This document shows, piece after piece, positions 9,101 through 16,557 of a stretch of DNA of 64,000 nucleotides. The notes below the pieces were generated by a model, which was given only the letters and a program-made list of their open reading frames with translations, did no database searches and was not told where the DNA came from. Position 1 is the stretch's first letter. Each line of letters begins with the position of its first letter. Made by a program: the position numbers and the translations under genes. The DNA comes from Sulfurovum lithotrophicum (GTDB lineage Bacteria > Campylobacterota > Campylobacteria > Campylobacterales > Sulfurovaceae), in assembly GCF_000987835.1 (NCBI RefSeq), contig NZ_CP011308.1, forward strand, positions 620,001 to 684,000, in the 5' to 3' direction.

Positions 9101-9626
9101 CGACAGGGAACCTTTCAAAGAAGTAGTAGGCCGGGCGGAGTATGTCTTTTCATTCCCGAGACAGAGAAGAAAACCCTACAGGGCGTTGAGTGACTTTTTC
9201 AGGCATGAGCGGCATGATGTGCTGGGTATCACCTGTGTAAGTGCCGGTTCCAAATTTTCAGCCTACGAGAAAGAACTTTACGATGCGGGTAAATACCTTG
9301 AGTACAACATGGTACACGGTTTCTCGGTAGAGCTTGCCGAAGCCCTTGCCGAAGTAGCACATAAACAGATACGTATGGATCTCGGTATTCTCAAAGAAGA
9401 TGAGGGTGCTACGCTCAGGGATGTCCGAATGAACCGCTATCGGGGTGCAAGATATTCATTTGGCTATGCGGCCTGCCCGGACCTTGAGCAGAGCCGTATC
9501 ATTTTTGATCTGCTAAAGCCTGAAGAGTTTGGTATTGAGCTGAGTGAAACCTTCCAGATACATCCGGAACAAAGTACGACGGCTTTGGTGGTGCACCACC
9601 CCAAAGCGAGCTACTACGCCGTATAA
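6117..9626 (+). CDS. metH: Cobalamin-dependent methionine synthase
   Basis: 1,169 residues from GTG 6117, chosen because AAAAGGAAG lies just upstream and the longer frame would begin on the promoter. It moves the methyl group of 5-methyltetrahydrofolate to homocysteine. Modules in order: homocysteine/Zn domain with Cys230, Cys296 and Cys297 (NCGTG; GGCCGTTP); pterin-binding domain (LLIGERSNATGS onward); cobalamin-binding domain with the lower-ligand His732 in GDVHDVGKN; C-terminal SAM-binding reactivation domain (RYRGARYSFGYAACP). All four modules are present, so it should be self-reactivating with a flavodoxin or ferredoxin partner. Confidence 0.97.
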   Translation: MSVTETINSLLEKRILVIDGAMGTQIQDLDVPKEAWIDHSGKEQEGCNELLNDTAADLIKRIHKRYAMAGADLIKTNTFGTMPWVLDEYQMGERAYELSKKGAELVKEICVEYGTEVSPKFVLGSIGPGTKLPSLGHIHYDEMYEGYKKVALGLIDGGCDVFLLETCQDPLQIKAALHACQDAGKDRGAELPVMVSVTIELSGSMLIGTDAATIVTIMEPFDILSLGFNCGTGPDQVKKHLKTLSELCNIPISVHANAGLPQNRGGYTYYPMGPDEFTQKQLEFTEFDGVSFLGGCCGTTPQHIQALKKAVETIIPKKSTGTIEPSIASLFNTTELFQKPAPLLIGERSNATGSKAFRELIIASDYEGTLTVGQAQVRDGAHCLDVNVEFAGRDGAADMKEVMELYNQKIPLPLMPDATRVNTMEAALKCIGGKPIINSVNLEDGEEKLDDICRLAKKFGAALVCLTIDEKGMAKTTEEKLRIAERIYDLCVNRHGIDPRNLIFDMLTFTVGSGDLEYRDAAIQTLEAIRQLHKRHPEVGSTLGLSNISFGLDKNARVYLNSVFLHHCIQAGMTSVIINVKHIIPLAKMSREDIDICEELLFNPDDNSLFKFIEHFSDKTVDDSGTDEEYEAMNSEEKIAKLLLDGDKERMIPLVEEARKEIDPDRIVNEILIDAMKVVGELFGSGQMQLPFVLQSAETMKATVDYLNPYLTKQEKETDTTLVIGTVKGDVHDVGKNLVDIILSNNGFKVINVGIKTELDTYLEAHKEHKVQAIGMSGLLVKSTAVMKDNLETMAEMGMTIPILLGGAALTRSFVDDFCRPIYKGPIFYCRDAFDGVIAMSRIEKYNEDPSVGLDTRLPADMVKREKKKEKKEVVIPPFEEIQMPEPVDIPTPPFWGRRVLQKKDLDLSMVFDWVNKKSVIKMHWGYKSKGMTKEAYQKLLDETVYPAYERLKHEFIDKDLFDPTIIYGYYPVRSNDRELLVFSENEGWNVDENADREPFKEVVGRAEYVFSFPRQRRKPYRALSDFFRHERHDVLGITCVSAGSKFSAYEKELYDAGKYLEYNMVHGFSVELAEALAEVAHKQIRMDLGILKEDEGATLRDVRMNRYRGARYSFGYAACPDLEQSRIIFDLLKPEEFGIELSETFQIHPEQSTTALVVHHPKASYYAV

Positions 9627-9657
9627 AAATATACACATTTGGCTACCTCCTGCGCGT

Positions 9658-9681
9658 GTAGGGTGGGAATTGCCCCACTAC
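9658..9681 (+). repeat. REP-like element
   Basis: GTAG followed by GGTGGGAATTGCCCCACTAC: a short hairpin of the same GTAG-led family as at 4053, in the metH-zinc ribbon gap. The stem bases differ from other copies (GGTGGG/CCCCAC) but remain paired. Confidence 0.7.
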
Positions 9682-9730
9682 AAAGGGAAATAGTCATAAA
9701 AACAATGATTATGGCGAAAGCCCAATAAAA

Positions 9731-9946
9731 TTGAATATCAAAGAGAAGAAATTGGAAAAAAAAGATACAAATAAAAAAGTTCCCTGCCGATACTGTAAGC
9801 AGGAAGTAGAAGATGGTGTGAAACGATGTCCGCACTGCGGAACACACAATCCGAGTATCGGCGTTAAGCGAGCACTTATCTGGACATTAAGTGTCATTGC
9901 TGTCTTGTATCTGTTGAATTTTATTTTGCAGGTGATACAAAATTAA
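9731..9946 (+). CDS. Small zinc-ribbon membrane protein
   Basis: About 71 residues. A Lys-rich N-terminus is followed by a zinc ribbon (CRYCKQEV ... CPHCGTHN) and one C-terminal membrane helix (about 49-67, LIWTLSVIAVLYLLNFIL). The ribbon should face the cytoplasm. The start is uncertain: the frame has no ATG, TTG 9731 is the only common start codon upstream of the ribbon, and no clear Shine-Dalgarno precedes it. The CxxC...CxxC pattern and coding character support a real gene; the function is unknown. Confidence 0.65.
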   Translation: MNIKEKKLEKKDTNKKVPCRYCKQEVEDGVKRCPHCGTHNPSIGVKRALIWTLSVIAVLYLLNFILQVIQN

Positions 9947-9967
9947 TATTCTTTAACTACTTTTTTG

Positions 9968-10015
9968 TTGGCATATAAGTGTATGTATATCAATATACAC
10001 AGTAATTTATGCCAA
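9968..10015. terminator. Long hairpin between convergent genes
   Basis: TTGGCATA (9968-9975) pairs with TATGCCAA (10008-10015), and inner GTGTAT (9979-9984) pairs with ATACAC (9995-10000). It separates the zinc-ribbon gene from the convergent ABC-F gene and includes the ABC-F stop codon. There is no good U-tract downstream on either strand, so terminator function is an inference. Confidence 0.45.
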
Positions 10016-11842
10016 CTCAGCCAACTTTATCTCATATTTCCCATTGATCTCTTCGAGTGCTTCGGTAGCCACTTCCAGCCTTTCAAAGAGCGCTTCTATC
10101 TCTGTTTGTGTCTCAGCAACAGCTTTGGAATGTTCTATCATTGCGGAATTGTTTCCGGAATTTGAAGCAGTCTCAAGGGCTGTATTTTGCTCCTCTTCGA
10201 GGATTTCAAGCTCTTCGAGCCTCTTTTCGCAGAATTTGATCTCTTCTCTGACAGATTTGGCCTCTTTGGCTTTTTCTTCTATGATGGCACTCCGTCTCTT
10301 TTTACGCTCTTTTTTGTCAAGCTTTGGTTTGCTCTTTTTAGGCTTGACTGTACCTTCTTCCTCTTCCCAGCCAATCTTTTCGAGAAAGTCATCGTAGCTG
10401 CCGTCAAAATATTCCGCACCGCCTTTATGAAAAATAATGAGTGCGTCAGCCAGCCGCCTAAGCAGCATTTCGGAGTGAGTGACCATGATGGTCGAGCCCT
10501 GAAAAGAGGCTATGGCATCACAGAGCGAATCGATGGACTGCATGTCGAGGTGGTTGGTCGGTTCATCGAGCAGGAGAAGGTTTGCAGGTGTTGCTATGAT
10601 CTTACCCAGCATGACACGGCTTCGTTCACCCCCTGAAAGCACTTCTATCTTTTTGTCCGCCAGTTCGCCGGAGAACATCATCGTTCCGCAGATGGCACGC
10701 ACTTCGGCCATGCCGATTTTCTTATCGACAGAGGTGATCTCATCTATGATGGTATGTTGGGTGTTGAGTCGTTCGATGTTCGTCTGTCCGAAGTGTGCCA
10801 TGGTGGTGGAGGGGTGAAAAGAAAGGGTACCCTGCTGCCGGGGCAGTTCCCCTGCGATATAGTTGAGCAGGGTAGATTTACCTTTGCCGTTCTTCCCTAT
10901 GATAGCGAGTGTCTTTCCGTTCTCCATCGCAAAAGTGAGATGTTCAAAAAGCGGTTGATCTTCCTTGTATCCAAAACCGAGGTCCTCTGCCCTGAAAAGT
11001 ATCTTGGCAGGTGTCTCTTTGTAGTTGAAGTGAAAAGAGAGGGAGTTTTCGCTCTCCAACTCATCCATCTCTTCCATTTTTTCGAGTATTTTCACCTTGG
11101 ACTGTGCCAGGGCAGCAGTGGATGCTCTGGCTTTGTTGCGTGCAATGAAATCTTCAAGCTCTTTTCGTTTCTTTTCCTGATTGAGTCTGGTCTTTTCATA
11201 GGTCTCATCCTGCAGTGCAAGTGTTTCATAGTACTTGTGTGTATCTCCCTGGACCATAAAAAGACCTTTACGCTGTATGCCCATCGTATGTGTGGTCACG
11301 GCATCCATGAATTCCCGGTCGTGTGTGATGAGAACGACCTCTCCGTCAAATTCGCGTATGAACTGTTTGAGCCAGCGCAGTGAGAGAAGGTCGAGGTAGT
11401 TGGTCGGTTCATCCAGCAGCAGCATATTGGGCTCGGTCGCCAGGAGTTTTGCAAGGTTGATACGTATCTGGTACCCACCCGAAAAACTCAAAGGGTCTTT
11501 TTGAAGGTCCTCTGCAGTAAAGCCCAGACCAAAAAGGATCTTTTCGATCTTGTAGAAGTTGTACTGTTCATCTTCGGGGAGTATCTGTGCGCACTCCTCT
11601 TCAACAGTATGCTTGGTAAATTCGAGGTGCTGCCGCAGGGTACCGATACGGTAATTTTTCGGGATGCTGATCTCCCCTTCGTCATAACTTTCTTCTCCGA
11701 GTATCAGTTTGAAAAGGGTTGATTTACCTGTACCGTTACGTCCTATAAGGCCGATCTTCTGATGGGCCGTGACTTTAAGGTTGAGATTTTTGAAAAGTGT
11801 CTGACCACCGAAGCTTTTGGAAAGGTTTGTGAGCTGTATCAT
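10007..11842 (-). CDS. ABC-F family ATPase (ribosome-associated)
   Basis: 611 residues with two ATP-binding cassettes and no membrane segments. First cassette: Walker A GRNGTGKST, signature LSFSGGYQ, Walker B LLLDEPTNYLD. Second cassette: GKNGKGKST, LSGGERSR, LLLDEPTNHLD. A charged linker joins them and a long charged coiled coil lies at the C-terminus (about 525-611), the Uup/YheS arrangement. ABC-F proteins act on the ribosome E site; the exact subclass is not clear. An 8-bp inverted repeat lies just before the start. Confidence 0.9.
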   Translation of the reverse strand: MIQLTNLSKSFGGQTLFKNLNLKVTAHQKIGLIGRNGTGKSTLFKLILGEESYDEGEISIPKNYRIGTLRQHLEFTKHTVEEECAQILPEDEQYNFYKIEKILFGLGFTAEDLQKDPLSFSGGYQIRINLAKLLATEPNMLLLDEPTNYLDLLSLRWLKQFIREFDGEVVLITHDREFMDAVTTHTMGIQRKGLFMVQGDTHKYYETLALQDETYEKTRLNQEKKRKELEDFIARNKARASTAALAQSKVKILEKMEEMDELESENSLSFHFNYKETPAKILFRAEDLGFGYKEDQPLFEHLTFAMENGKTLAIIGKNGKGKSTLLNYIAGELPRQQGTLSFHPSTTMAHFGQTNIERLNTQHTIIDEITSVDKKIGMAEVRAICGTMMFSGELADKKIEVLSGGERSRVMLGKIIATPANLLLLDEPTNHLDMQSIDSLCDAIASFQGSTIMVTHSEMLLRRLADALIIFHKGGAEYFDGSYDDFLEKIGWEEEEGTVKPKKSKPKLDKKERKKRRSAIIEEKAKEAKSVREEIKFCEKRLEELEILEEEQNTALETASNSGNNSAMIEHSKAVAETQTEIEALFERLEVATEALEEINGKYEIKLAELA

Positions 11843-11846
11843 CTAT

Positions 11847-11870
11847 CGTCCAATTGTGAAATATTGGACG
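11847..11870. promoter_or_regulatory. Perfect inverted repeat in the ABC-F leader
   Basis: CGTCCAAT, an eight-base loop, then ATTGGACG. On the reverse strand it lies between a -10-like TATACT (11877-11872) and the ABC-F ATG at 11842, four bases away. It would occupy nearly all of the short leader and either bind a repressor or fold to limit ribosome access; no other Shine-Dalgarno is visible. Confidence 0.5.
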
Positions 11871-11939
11871 AAGTATAGCGAAAATGCCATAGAGGTTCCC
11901 TATGCTTTTTTAGATAGGATAGCGCATAGGCATCTTTGA

Positions 11940-13163
11940 TCAATCTTGAGGGATGCCGTAGTCTTTTCCGTAATTCTCCACAACAAAATCGATATCTTTG
12001 TCGCCGCGTCCGGAAAGATTGACAAGTATCGTTCCGACATCAGGCTCCTGTGCGAGCTTGAGCGCATAGGCGACCGCGTGTGCCGATTCGATGGCAGGAA
12101 TGATCCCTTCTTCTCTTGAAAGTTCGAAGAATGCATCAATCGCCTCTTTGTCATTGATGGAACCGTAGTTGACACGGCCGAGATCTTTGAGGTAGGCATG
12201 CTGCGGTCCTACGGAAGGGTAGTCCAGTCCGCTGGCAACCGAATAGACTTCCTGAGGTTCACCGTTTTCATCCTGAAGCATATAGGATTTGAAGCCATGC
12301 ATGACACCCGGTTTTCCCAAAGTGATTGTTGCGGCATTCTCTCCAGGGATATCGAGGCTTCTACCGGCAGGTTCTACGCCATGCATGGCAACGGATTCGT
12401 CATCGATGAAAGCGGTAAACAGCCCCATGGCATTTGAACCGCCGCCTACACATGCGACAAGATTGTCAGGGAGTTTTCCTGTCATTAGCTGGAACTGTTC
12501 TCTGGCTTCCACCCCTACGATGGACTGAAAATCTCTTACCATCCGCGGGAAAGGGTGGGGCCCTACCACCGAACCGATGGCGTAAAGTTGTGTCACCGGA
12601 TCTTTAAGGTAATTCTCGAATGCCGTATCGACGGCCTCTTTCAGGGTACGTCTGCCATGTGTAGCAGGAATGACGTTTGCACCTAGAATGTGCATTCTGA
12701 CCACATTGGGGTGTTCTTTTGCCATATCGACCTCACCCATATAAATATCACATTCAAGTCCGACAAGAGCGGCTGCAGTGGCAAGCGCTACTCCATGCTG
12801 TCCGGCACCGGTCTCTGCGATGATCTTCTTTTTCCCCATTTTCTTGGCAAGCAGTGCTTCTCCCAGGCAGTGGTTGATCTTGTGTGCACCGGTGTGGTTG
12901 AGGTCTTCCCTTTTTAGGTAGATATCGGCACCATATTTTTCGGAAAGGTGTTTCGCATGGAAGATCGGGCTTGGACGGCCAACGTAATGCTGGTAAAGGT
13001 CTGCAAGCTCTTCAAGGAATTCCGGATCCTGTCTTATCTCTTCGTAGGATGCGGTGATTTCATCCATGATCGTCTGTAGTTCAGGAGGAATGAATGCACC
13101 GCCGTATTCCCCAAAATATCCTTTTTCATCCGGTAGCGGACAGTTGAAAATGTTTGTTGCCAT
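11940..13163 (-). CDS. trpB: Tryptophan synthase beta chain
   Basis: 407 residues. It joins indole and serine to make tryptophan with PLP. The PLP lysine is in [11 protein letters not shown] (near residue 90), the ammonia/phosphate loop is [10 protein letters not shown], and [11 protein letters not shown] is the substrate loop. The N-terminus has the TrpB1-type segment [14 protein letters not shown]. No trpA is adjacent, so the alpha subunit must be encoded elsewhere. AAAGGA precedes the ATG. Confidence 0.97.
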   Translation of the reverse strand: MATNIFNCPLPDEKGYFGEYGGAFIPPELQTIMDEITASYEEIRQDPEFLEELADLYQHYVGRPSPIFHAKHLSEKYGADIYLKREDLNHTGAHKINHCLGEALLAKKMGKKKIIAETGAGQHGVALATAAALVGLECDIYMGEVDMAKEHPNVVRMHILGANVIPATHGRRTLKEAVDTAFENYLKDPVTQLYAIGSVVGPHPFPRMVRDFQSIVGVEAREQFQLMTGKLPDNLVACVGGGSNAMGLFTAFIDDESVAMHGVEPAGRSLDIPGENAATITLGKPGVMHGFKSYMLQDENGEPQEVYSVASGLDYPSVGPQHAYLKDLGRVNYGSINDKEAIDAFFELSREEGIIPAIESAHAVAYALKLAQEPDVGTILVNLSGRGDKDIDFVVENYGKDYGIPQD

Positions 13164-13268
13164 AAAATATCCTTTGAAATAGTTGATTAAAATATTGTAC
13201 TTAAAAAGGGTTTTTGAGTGACTGAATTCAGGATACCTTTAAAGAGCTCTGTAAAAGTATGATTTGGT

Positions 13269-13274
13269 TATAAT
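13269..13274 (+). promoter_or_regulatory. -10 promoter of the arginine kinase gene
   Basis: TATAAT at 13269-13274 predicts a start site near 13281. That excludes the longer in-frame start at 13264 and supports translation from GTG 13318 behind GGGGGAGG (13304-13311). Confidence 0.6.
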
Positions 13275-13317
13275 AATCAAAAGTAAAAATTATATATTGG
13301 AATGGGGGAGGCTAAGA

Positions 13318-14349
13318 GTGAACTATCCGAATTTTCCAGAAAACTGCAAATCATTGCTTTGCAAGTACCTGACGCCAGAAGTGTTTGATCTGCTAAAAGA
13401 CAGGAAAACATCCAATGGTTTTACCCTGGAACAGGCGATCAATTCCGGGGTAAAGAACCCGGACAGCAATATCGGTGTCTATGCAGGGGACAAAGAATCG
13501 TACAGAGTCTTTGCACCCCTGTTCGATCCGATCATAGAAGAGTACCATGGATTTACCAGAGATGATTCCCACCACAGTTGTATGGAACCTGATCTGCTGA
13601 AAGCTCCCAATCCGGACCCGGAAGGAAAATTCATTCTCTCAACAAGGATCAGGGTAGGACGCAATGTCGATAATATGCCCCTGGGTCCGGCTATCTCAAG
13701 AGAACAGCGAAACAAGGTAGAGGCCGATGTGATCCAGGCTCTCTCCCGGCTTGAAGGAGAACTAGCCGGAAAGTACTATCCGATCCTTGGGATGAGCAAA
13801 GAGGTACAGGATGCATTGATCAAAGATCACTTTTTATTCAAAGAGGGTGACCGTTTCCTTAATGCTGCCGGGCTGAACCGGGACTGGCCTGAAGGCAGGG
13901 GGATATACCATAACAACGACAAGACTTTTCTGGTATGGGTCAATGAGGAAGATCAGCTGCGCATCATCTCCATGCAGAAGGGGGGAGACATCAAAGAAGT
14001 CTTTACCCGCCTGGTCAATGCGGTCAAAAGCATCGAAACAAAAATTCCTTTCTCCTACAGCTATCATCTGGGGTTCATCACTTCCTGTCCTACCAATCTC
14101 GGTACTGCCATGCGGGCAAGTGTCCATATAGCTCTGCCGAAACTCTCGCAGAATATGGAGGCTTTCAAAGCCATTACAGACAAGTATCATTTGCAGATAC
14201 GAGGCATTCACGGAGAACACAGTGAAAGTGAAGGCGGTATCTATGACATCAGTAACCGCCGCCGTTTAGGTATTACCGAAGTACGGGCGGTACAGGATAT
14301 GTACAACGGTGTCGTTGCGCTGATCGATGCAGAAAAGGCCTTGGGATAA
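13318..14349 (+). CDS. Full-length ATP:guanido phosphotransferase (arginine kinase-like)
   Basis: 343 residues from GTG 13318. Both phosphagen kinase domains are present: the small helical N-terminal domain (about 1-90, with the family segment SNIGVYAGDKESY) and the catalytic domain. The catalytic domain has STRIRVGRNVD, NEED (209-212) and the signature CPTNLGTAMR with reactive Cys257. McsB, the usual bacterial homologue, lacks the N-terminal domain, so this is a true phosphagen-type enzyme. Arginine is the likely substrate, but guanidino specificity cannot be read with certainty. It would buffer ATP as phosphoarginine. It stands alone between trpB and small convergent genes. Confidence 0.9.
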   Translation: MNYPNFPENCKSLLCKYLTPEVFDLLKDRKTSNGFTLEQAINSGVKNPDSNIGVYAGDKESYRVFAPLFDPIIEEYHGFTRDDSHHSCMEPDLLKAPNPDPEGKFILSTRIRVGRNVDNMPLGPAISREQRNKVEADVIQALSRLEGELAGKYYPILGMSKEVQDALIKDHFLFKEGDRFLNAAGLNRDWPEGRGIYHNNDKTFLVWVNEEDQLRIISMQKGGDIKEVFTRLVNAVKSIETKIPFSYSYHLGFITSCPTNLGTAMRASVHIALPKLSQNMEAFKAITDKYHLQIRGIHGEHSESEGGIYDISNRRRLGITEVRAVQDMYNGVVALIDAEKALG

Positions 14350-14389
14350 GTTACTCTTTTGTGATACACTCTTTCGAGTTTCTTTATGC

Positions 14390-14412
14390 GTAGGGTGTGC
14401 AATAGCACACCA
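14390..14412 (+). repeat. REP-like element, with degenerate copy downstream
   Basis: GTAG then GGTGTGCAATAGCACACC, a tidy six-pair hairpin of the dispersed family, between convergent genes. A more decayed segment follows at about 14478-14513, with GGTGCATGCACC and, on the other strand, AGGTGCGTAATG, probably the remains of further copies. Confidence 0.75.
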
Positions 14413-14545
14413 TTTGATAGAATTGGTATACAATCTAGTTTTTGTCAAAAGGCCTTATGAAAGGTGCATGCACCCCAAGGGCATTTCCTTCGGGCATTAC
14501 GCACCTATGGATATCTTTGATCCTAAAAAAATAGATAGTATTTTT

Positions 14546-14728
14546 TTATATCCCCTCCATCCTTCGTGCTTCAAAATAGACAAGCCTGTCACCTGAGAAC
14601 TTGAAGAAGAGTTCGATGGGCCGGCAGCAGACCTCACAGTCTTCGATGTATTCACTCTCCTCTTCGGAGGAGTCAAGTACCATGGATATCTGTTCCCAGC
14701 AGTAGGGACAGGTAAAAAAATGTTCCAT
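14546..14728 (-). CDS. CPXCG-type cysteine-rich protein
   Basis: 60 residues from ATG 14728. It has two Cys pairs, FTCPYCWEQ and EDCEVCCRPIE, spaced like a zinc-binding CPXCG protein, with a glutamate-rich stretch between (SSEEESEYIED). The start overlaps the stop of the upstream membrane-protein gene by one base (TGATG), so it depends on coupled translation. Function unknown; probably a small cytoplasmic metal-binding protein. Confidence 0.8.
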   Translation of the reverse strand: MEHFFTCPYCWEQISMVLDSSEEESEYIEDCEVCCRPIELFFKFSGDRLVYFEARRMEGI

Positions 14729-14946
14729 CACTTTTCCTCTTTTTTGAACCATTTTGTCAGCCACTCCGGCAGTGTACACCCACTGCAGTTTCCCGATCTC
14801 TCACAACGTGTGATTTGAATATTCCTCCAAAGCATGAAAGCAAAACCGAGGGCGATCACAAGTTGCAGGATGCCGATGTTGTAGTAACCTTCCATGAGGT
14901 TCTGGATGCTGAGGACGAGCATGATGAGGGTAATGATGAGGCACAT
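14728..14946 (-). CDS. Small membrane protein with Cys-rich tail
   Basis: 72 residues from ATG 14946. A reverse-strand TATAAT at 14980-14975 lies inside the longer frame, and AGGA lies at the right distance before 14946, so the shorter start is preferred. Two hydrophobic helices (about 2-17 and 23-39) are followed by CERSGNCSGC and a basic end. The motif could bind metal or form disulfides. It is coupled to the CPXCG gene; no family is recognised. Confidence 0.7.
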   Translation of the reverse strand: MCLIITLIMLVLSIQNLMEGYYNIGILQLVIALGFAFMLWRNIQITRCERSGNCSGCTLPEWLTKWFKKEEK

Positions 14947-15025
14947 AATGATATCCTGATTTTTATATGATTGTATTATACTTCTTTTTGTTGTATCCAA
15001 CTTTTATGTTATTTTGGGTTTCTTT

Positions 15026-15049
15026 GATACTTTTTTTAAAAAAAGTATC
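15026..15049. repeat. 24-bp perfect palindrome
   Basis: GATACTTTTTTT followed by its exact complement AAAAAAAGTATC. With seven T and seven A it can act as an intrinsic terminator in either direction, but only the divergent small-gene promoter and the pepD leader flank it. An operator is also possible. Confidence 0.6.
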
Positions 15050-15162
15050 GCAAAAAATCGTCACTTCACAAGCATGTGGACGGTGACTTCGGCATCTTGC
15101 TCCGCAAATGTGGATGCCTTCGTAACCTGCATGCCCATGTTCAGTGACAAATAAAATATATT

Positions 15163-15188
15163 GTAGGATGCTGTGTCCTCACAGCACT
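15163..15188 (+). repeat. REP-like element (GCTGTG variant)
   Basis: GTAG, GATGCTGTG, TCCT, CACAGCAC. The stem GTGCTGTG/CACAGCAC type is shared with the pair at 21413-21483, making a subfamily. It lies in the leader of pepD, 25 bases before the start. Confidence 0.6.
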
Positions 15189-15212
15189 GTTAAAACGAAA
15201 GGTTATTTAAAC

Positions 15213-16484
15213 ATGTCAAATATTATAGAACATTTCAAAACGTTAACGCAGATACCGCACTGTTCAAAGGATGCAGACAAACTGTGTGATTTTCTGGTGG
15301 ATTTTGCCAAGGAGAGGGGATATGAGGTTGAAGTGGATAGCACAAAGAATATTTACATTCACAAGGGAACTCCTTCACTCTGTCTTCAGGCGCATTACGA
15401 CATGGTCTGTATGGGGAAGGCACCGCAGATAGAGACGTATGAAGAAGAGGGCTGGATGAAGGCGAAGGACTCCTCTCTGGGTGCGGACAACGGTATGGCG
15501 ATCGCGATGATGATGCAGTTGATGGATGAGGGAAGGGTTTTGGAATTTCTGTTGACCTCTGATGAGGAGATAGGGTTGATCGGTGCGAATGAAGTGGCCT
15601 TTGATTTCAAGGCAGCCTATATGCTCAACCTGGACAGCGAAGATGAGGCAGAAGTCTATATAGGATGTGCCGGTGGGGCGGATATCACGGCCTTCAAGCA
15701 GGACAGTTATGCCGAAGGGAAAGGAGACTGTTACGAAGTGGCGGTCAAAGGGCTTGCTGGTGGACACTCCGGTGTGGATATCAACAAGGGGATCCCCTCT
15801 GCCATCAAAGTGTTGGGGCGCTACCTGGCGCAAAAAGATGTCACACAGCTCGCGAGTATTTATGCCGGGGAGCGTCGAAATTCCATTCCTGCCAATGCCG
15901 TGGCGATCGTCCGATGTGAAAAGCTGTTGGAGAATGAGGGAGGGGTGCAGGTTCGCAAGCTCAGAGAATCTCCAATGATTCTGAGTGAGGGCGATAAGCT
16001 CATTGCACTTATAAATGCCTTTAAACATGGGGTACGAAAAGAGAACAGAGAATTAGGTATTCCCGATGTCAGTATCAACCTGGCCATTATCAATGCCGAT
16101 GAACGGGGCGGGGTCACTATTGAAACCAGTGCAAGAGCGATGGATGCAGATTCTCTAGATGCATTGACCTATGAGACAGTTTCATTCTTTGAAATGTACG
16201 GCTTCGAGAGCAAAGTGGAAGATAAATACCCTGCGTGGAAACCTGATATAACCGACTTTACCAAACTGGTGGACGAAAAGATGAAAGAGGTCTTTGGAAA
16301 AAGTAAACTTATGGCGATCCATGCCGGGCTGGAATGCGGTGTGATCGCCGAGAAATATCCGAAGATGAAGTTCGCTTCCATCGGTCCGACCATACGCTAT
16401 CCGCATTCGACCAGAGAGAGAGTAAAACTTGATTCTGTGGAAAAGACCTTTACTGTTTTGGATAAAATTATTCAATCAGTCTAA
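15213..16484 (+). CDS. pepD: Aminoacyl-histidine dipeptidase (PepD-type metallopeptidase)
   Basis: 423 residues from ATG 15213, which has AAAGG upstream; the frame also reads open to 15144 but without a start signal. M20-type zinc peptidase: His61 (LQAHYDMV), Asp92 (LGADNG), Glu118-Glu119 (TSDEEIG), Asp141 (LNLDSED) and C-terminal His in RYPHSTRE. The lid/dimer domain is about 190-365 (GLAGGHSGVDI). It cleaves dipeptides, classically beta-alanyl- or aminoacyl-histidine, in the cytoplasm. Confidence 0.93.
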   Translation: MSNIIEHFKTLTQIPHCSKDADKLCDFLVDFAKERGYEVEVDSTKNIYIHKGTPSLCLQAHYDMVCMGKAPQIETYEEEGWMKAKDSSLGADNGMAIAMMMQLMDEGRVLEFLLTSDEEIGLIGANEVAFDFKAAYMLNLDSEDEAEVYIGCAGGADITAFKQDSYAEGKGDCYEVAVKGLAGGHSGVDINKGIPSAIKVLGRYLAQKDVTQLASIYAGERRNSIPANAVAIVRCEKLLENEGGVQVRKLRESPMILSEGDKLIALINAFKHGVRKENRELGIPDVSINLAIINADERGGVTIETSARAMDADSLDALTYETVSFFEMYGFESKVEDKYPAWKPDITDFTKLVDEKMKEVFGKSKLMAIHAGLECGVIAEKYPKMKFASIGPTIRYPHSTRERVKLDSVEKTFTVLDKIIQSV

Positions 16485-16557
16485 ATGATGATGAAAATTA
16501 ATCGAGCTTAAGAGAATAAGGAGTAAAATTTAAAGATACACATATTAAAGGAAAGCT

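Noticed and set aside
13264-13317. Longer N-terminus for the arginine kinase from the ATG/GTG near 13264.
   Set aside because: The TATAAT promoter lies inside this stretch and GGGGGAGG sits at the right distance before GTG 13318.
15144-15212. Extra 23 N-terminal residues on pepD.
   Set aside because: The stretch runs over a REP-like element, lacks a ribosome site, and is unlike the family N-terminus.
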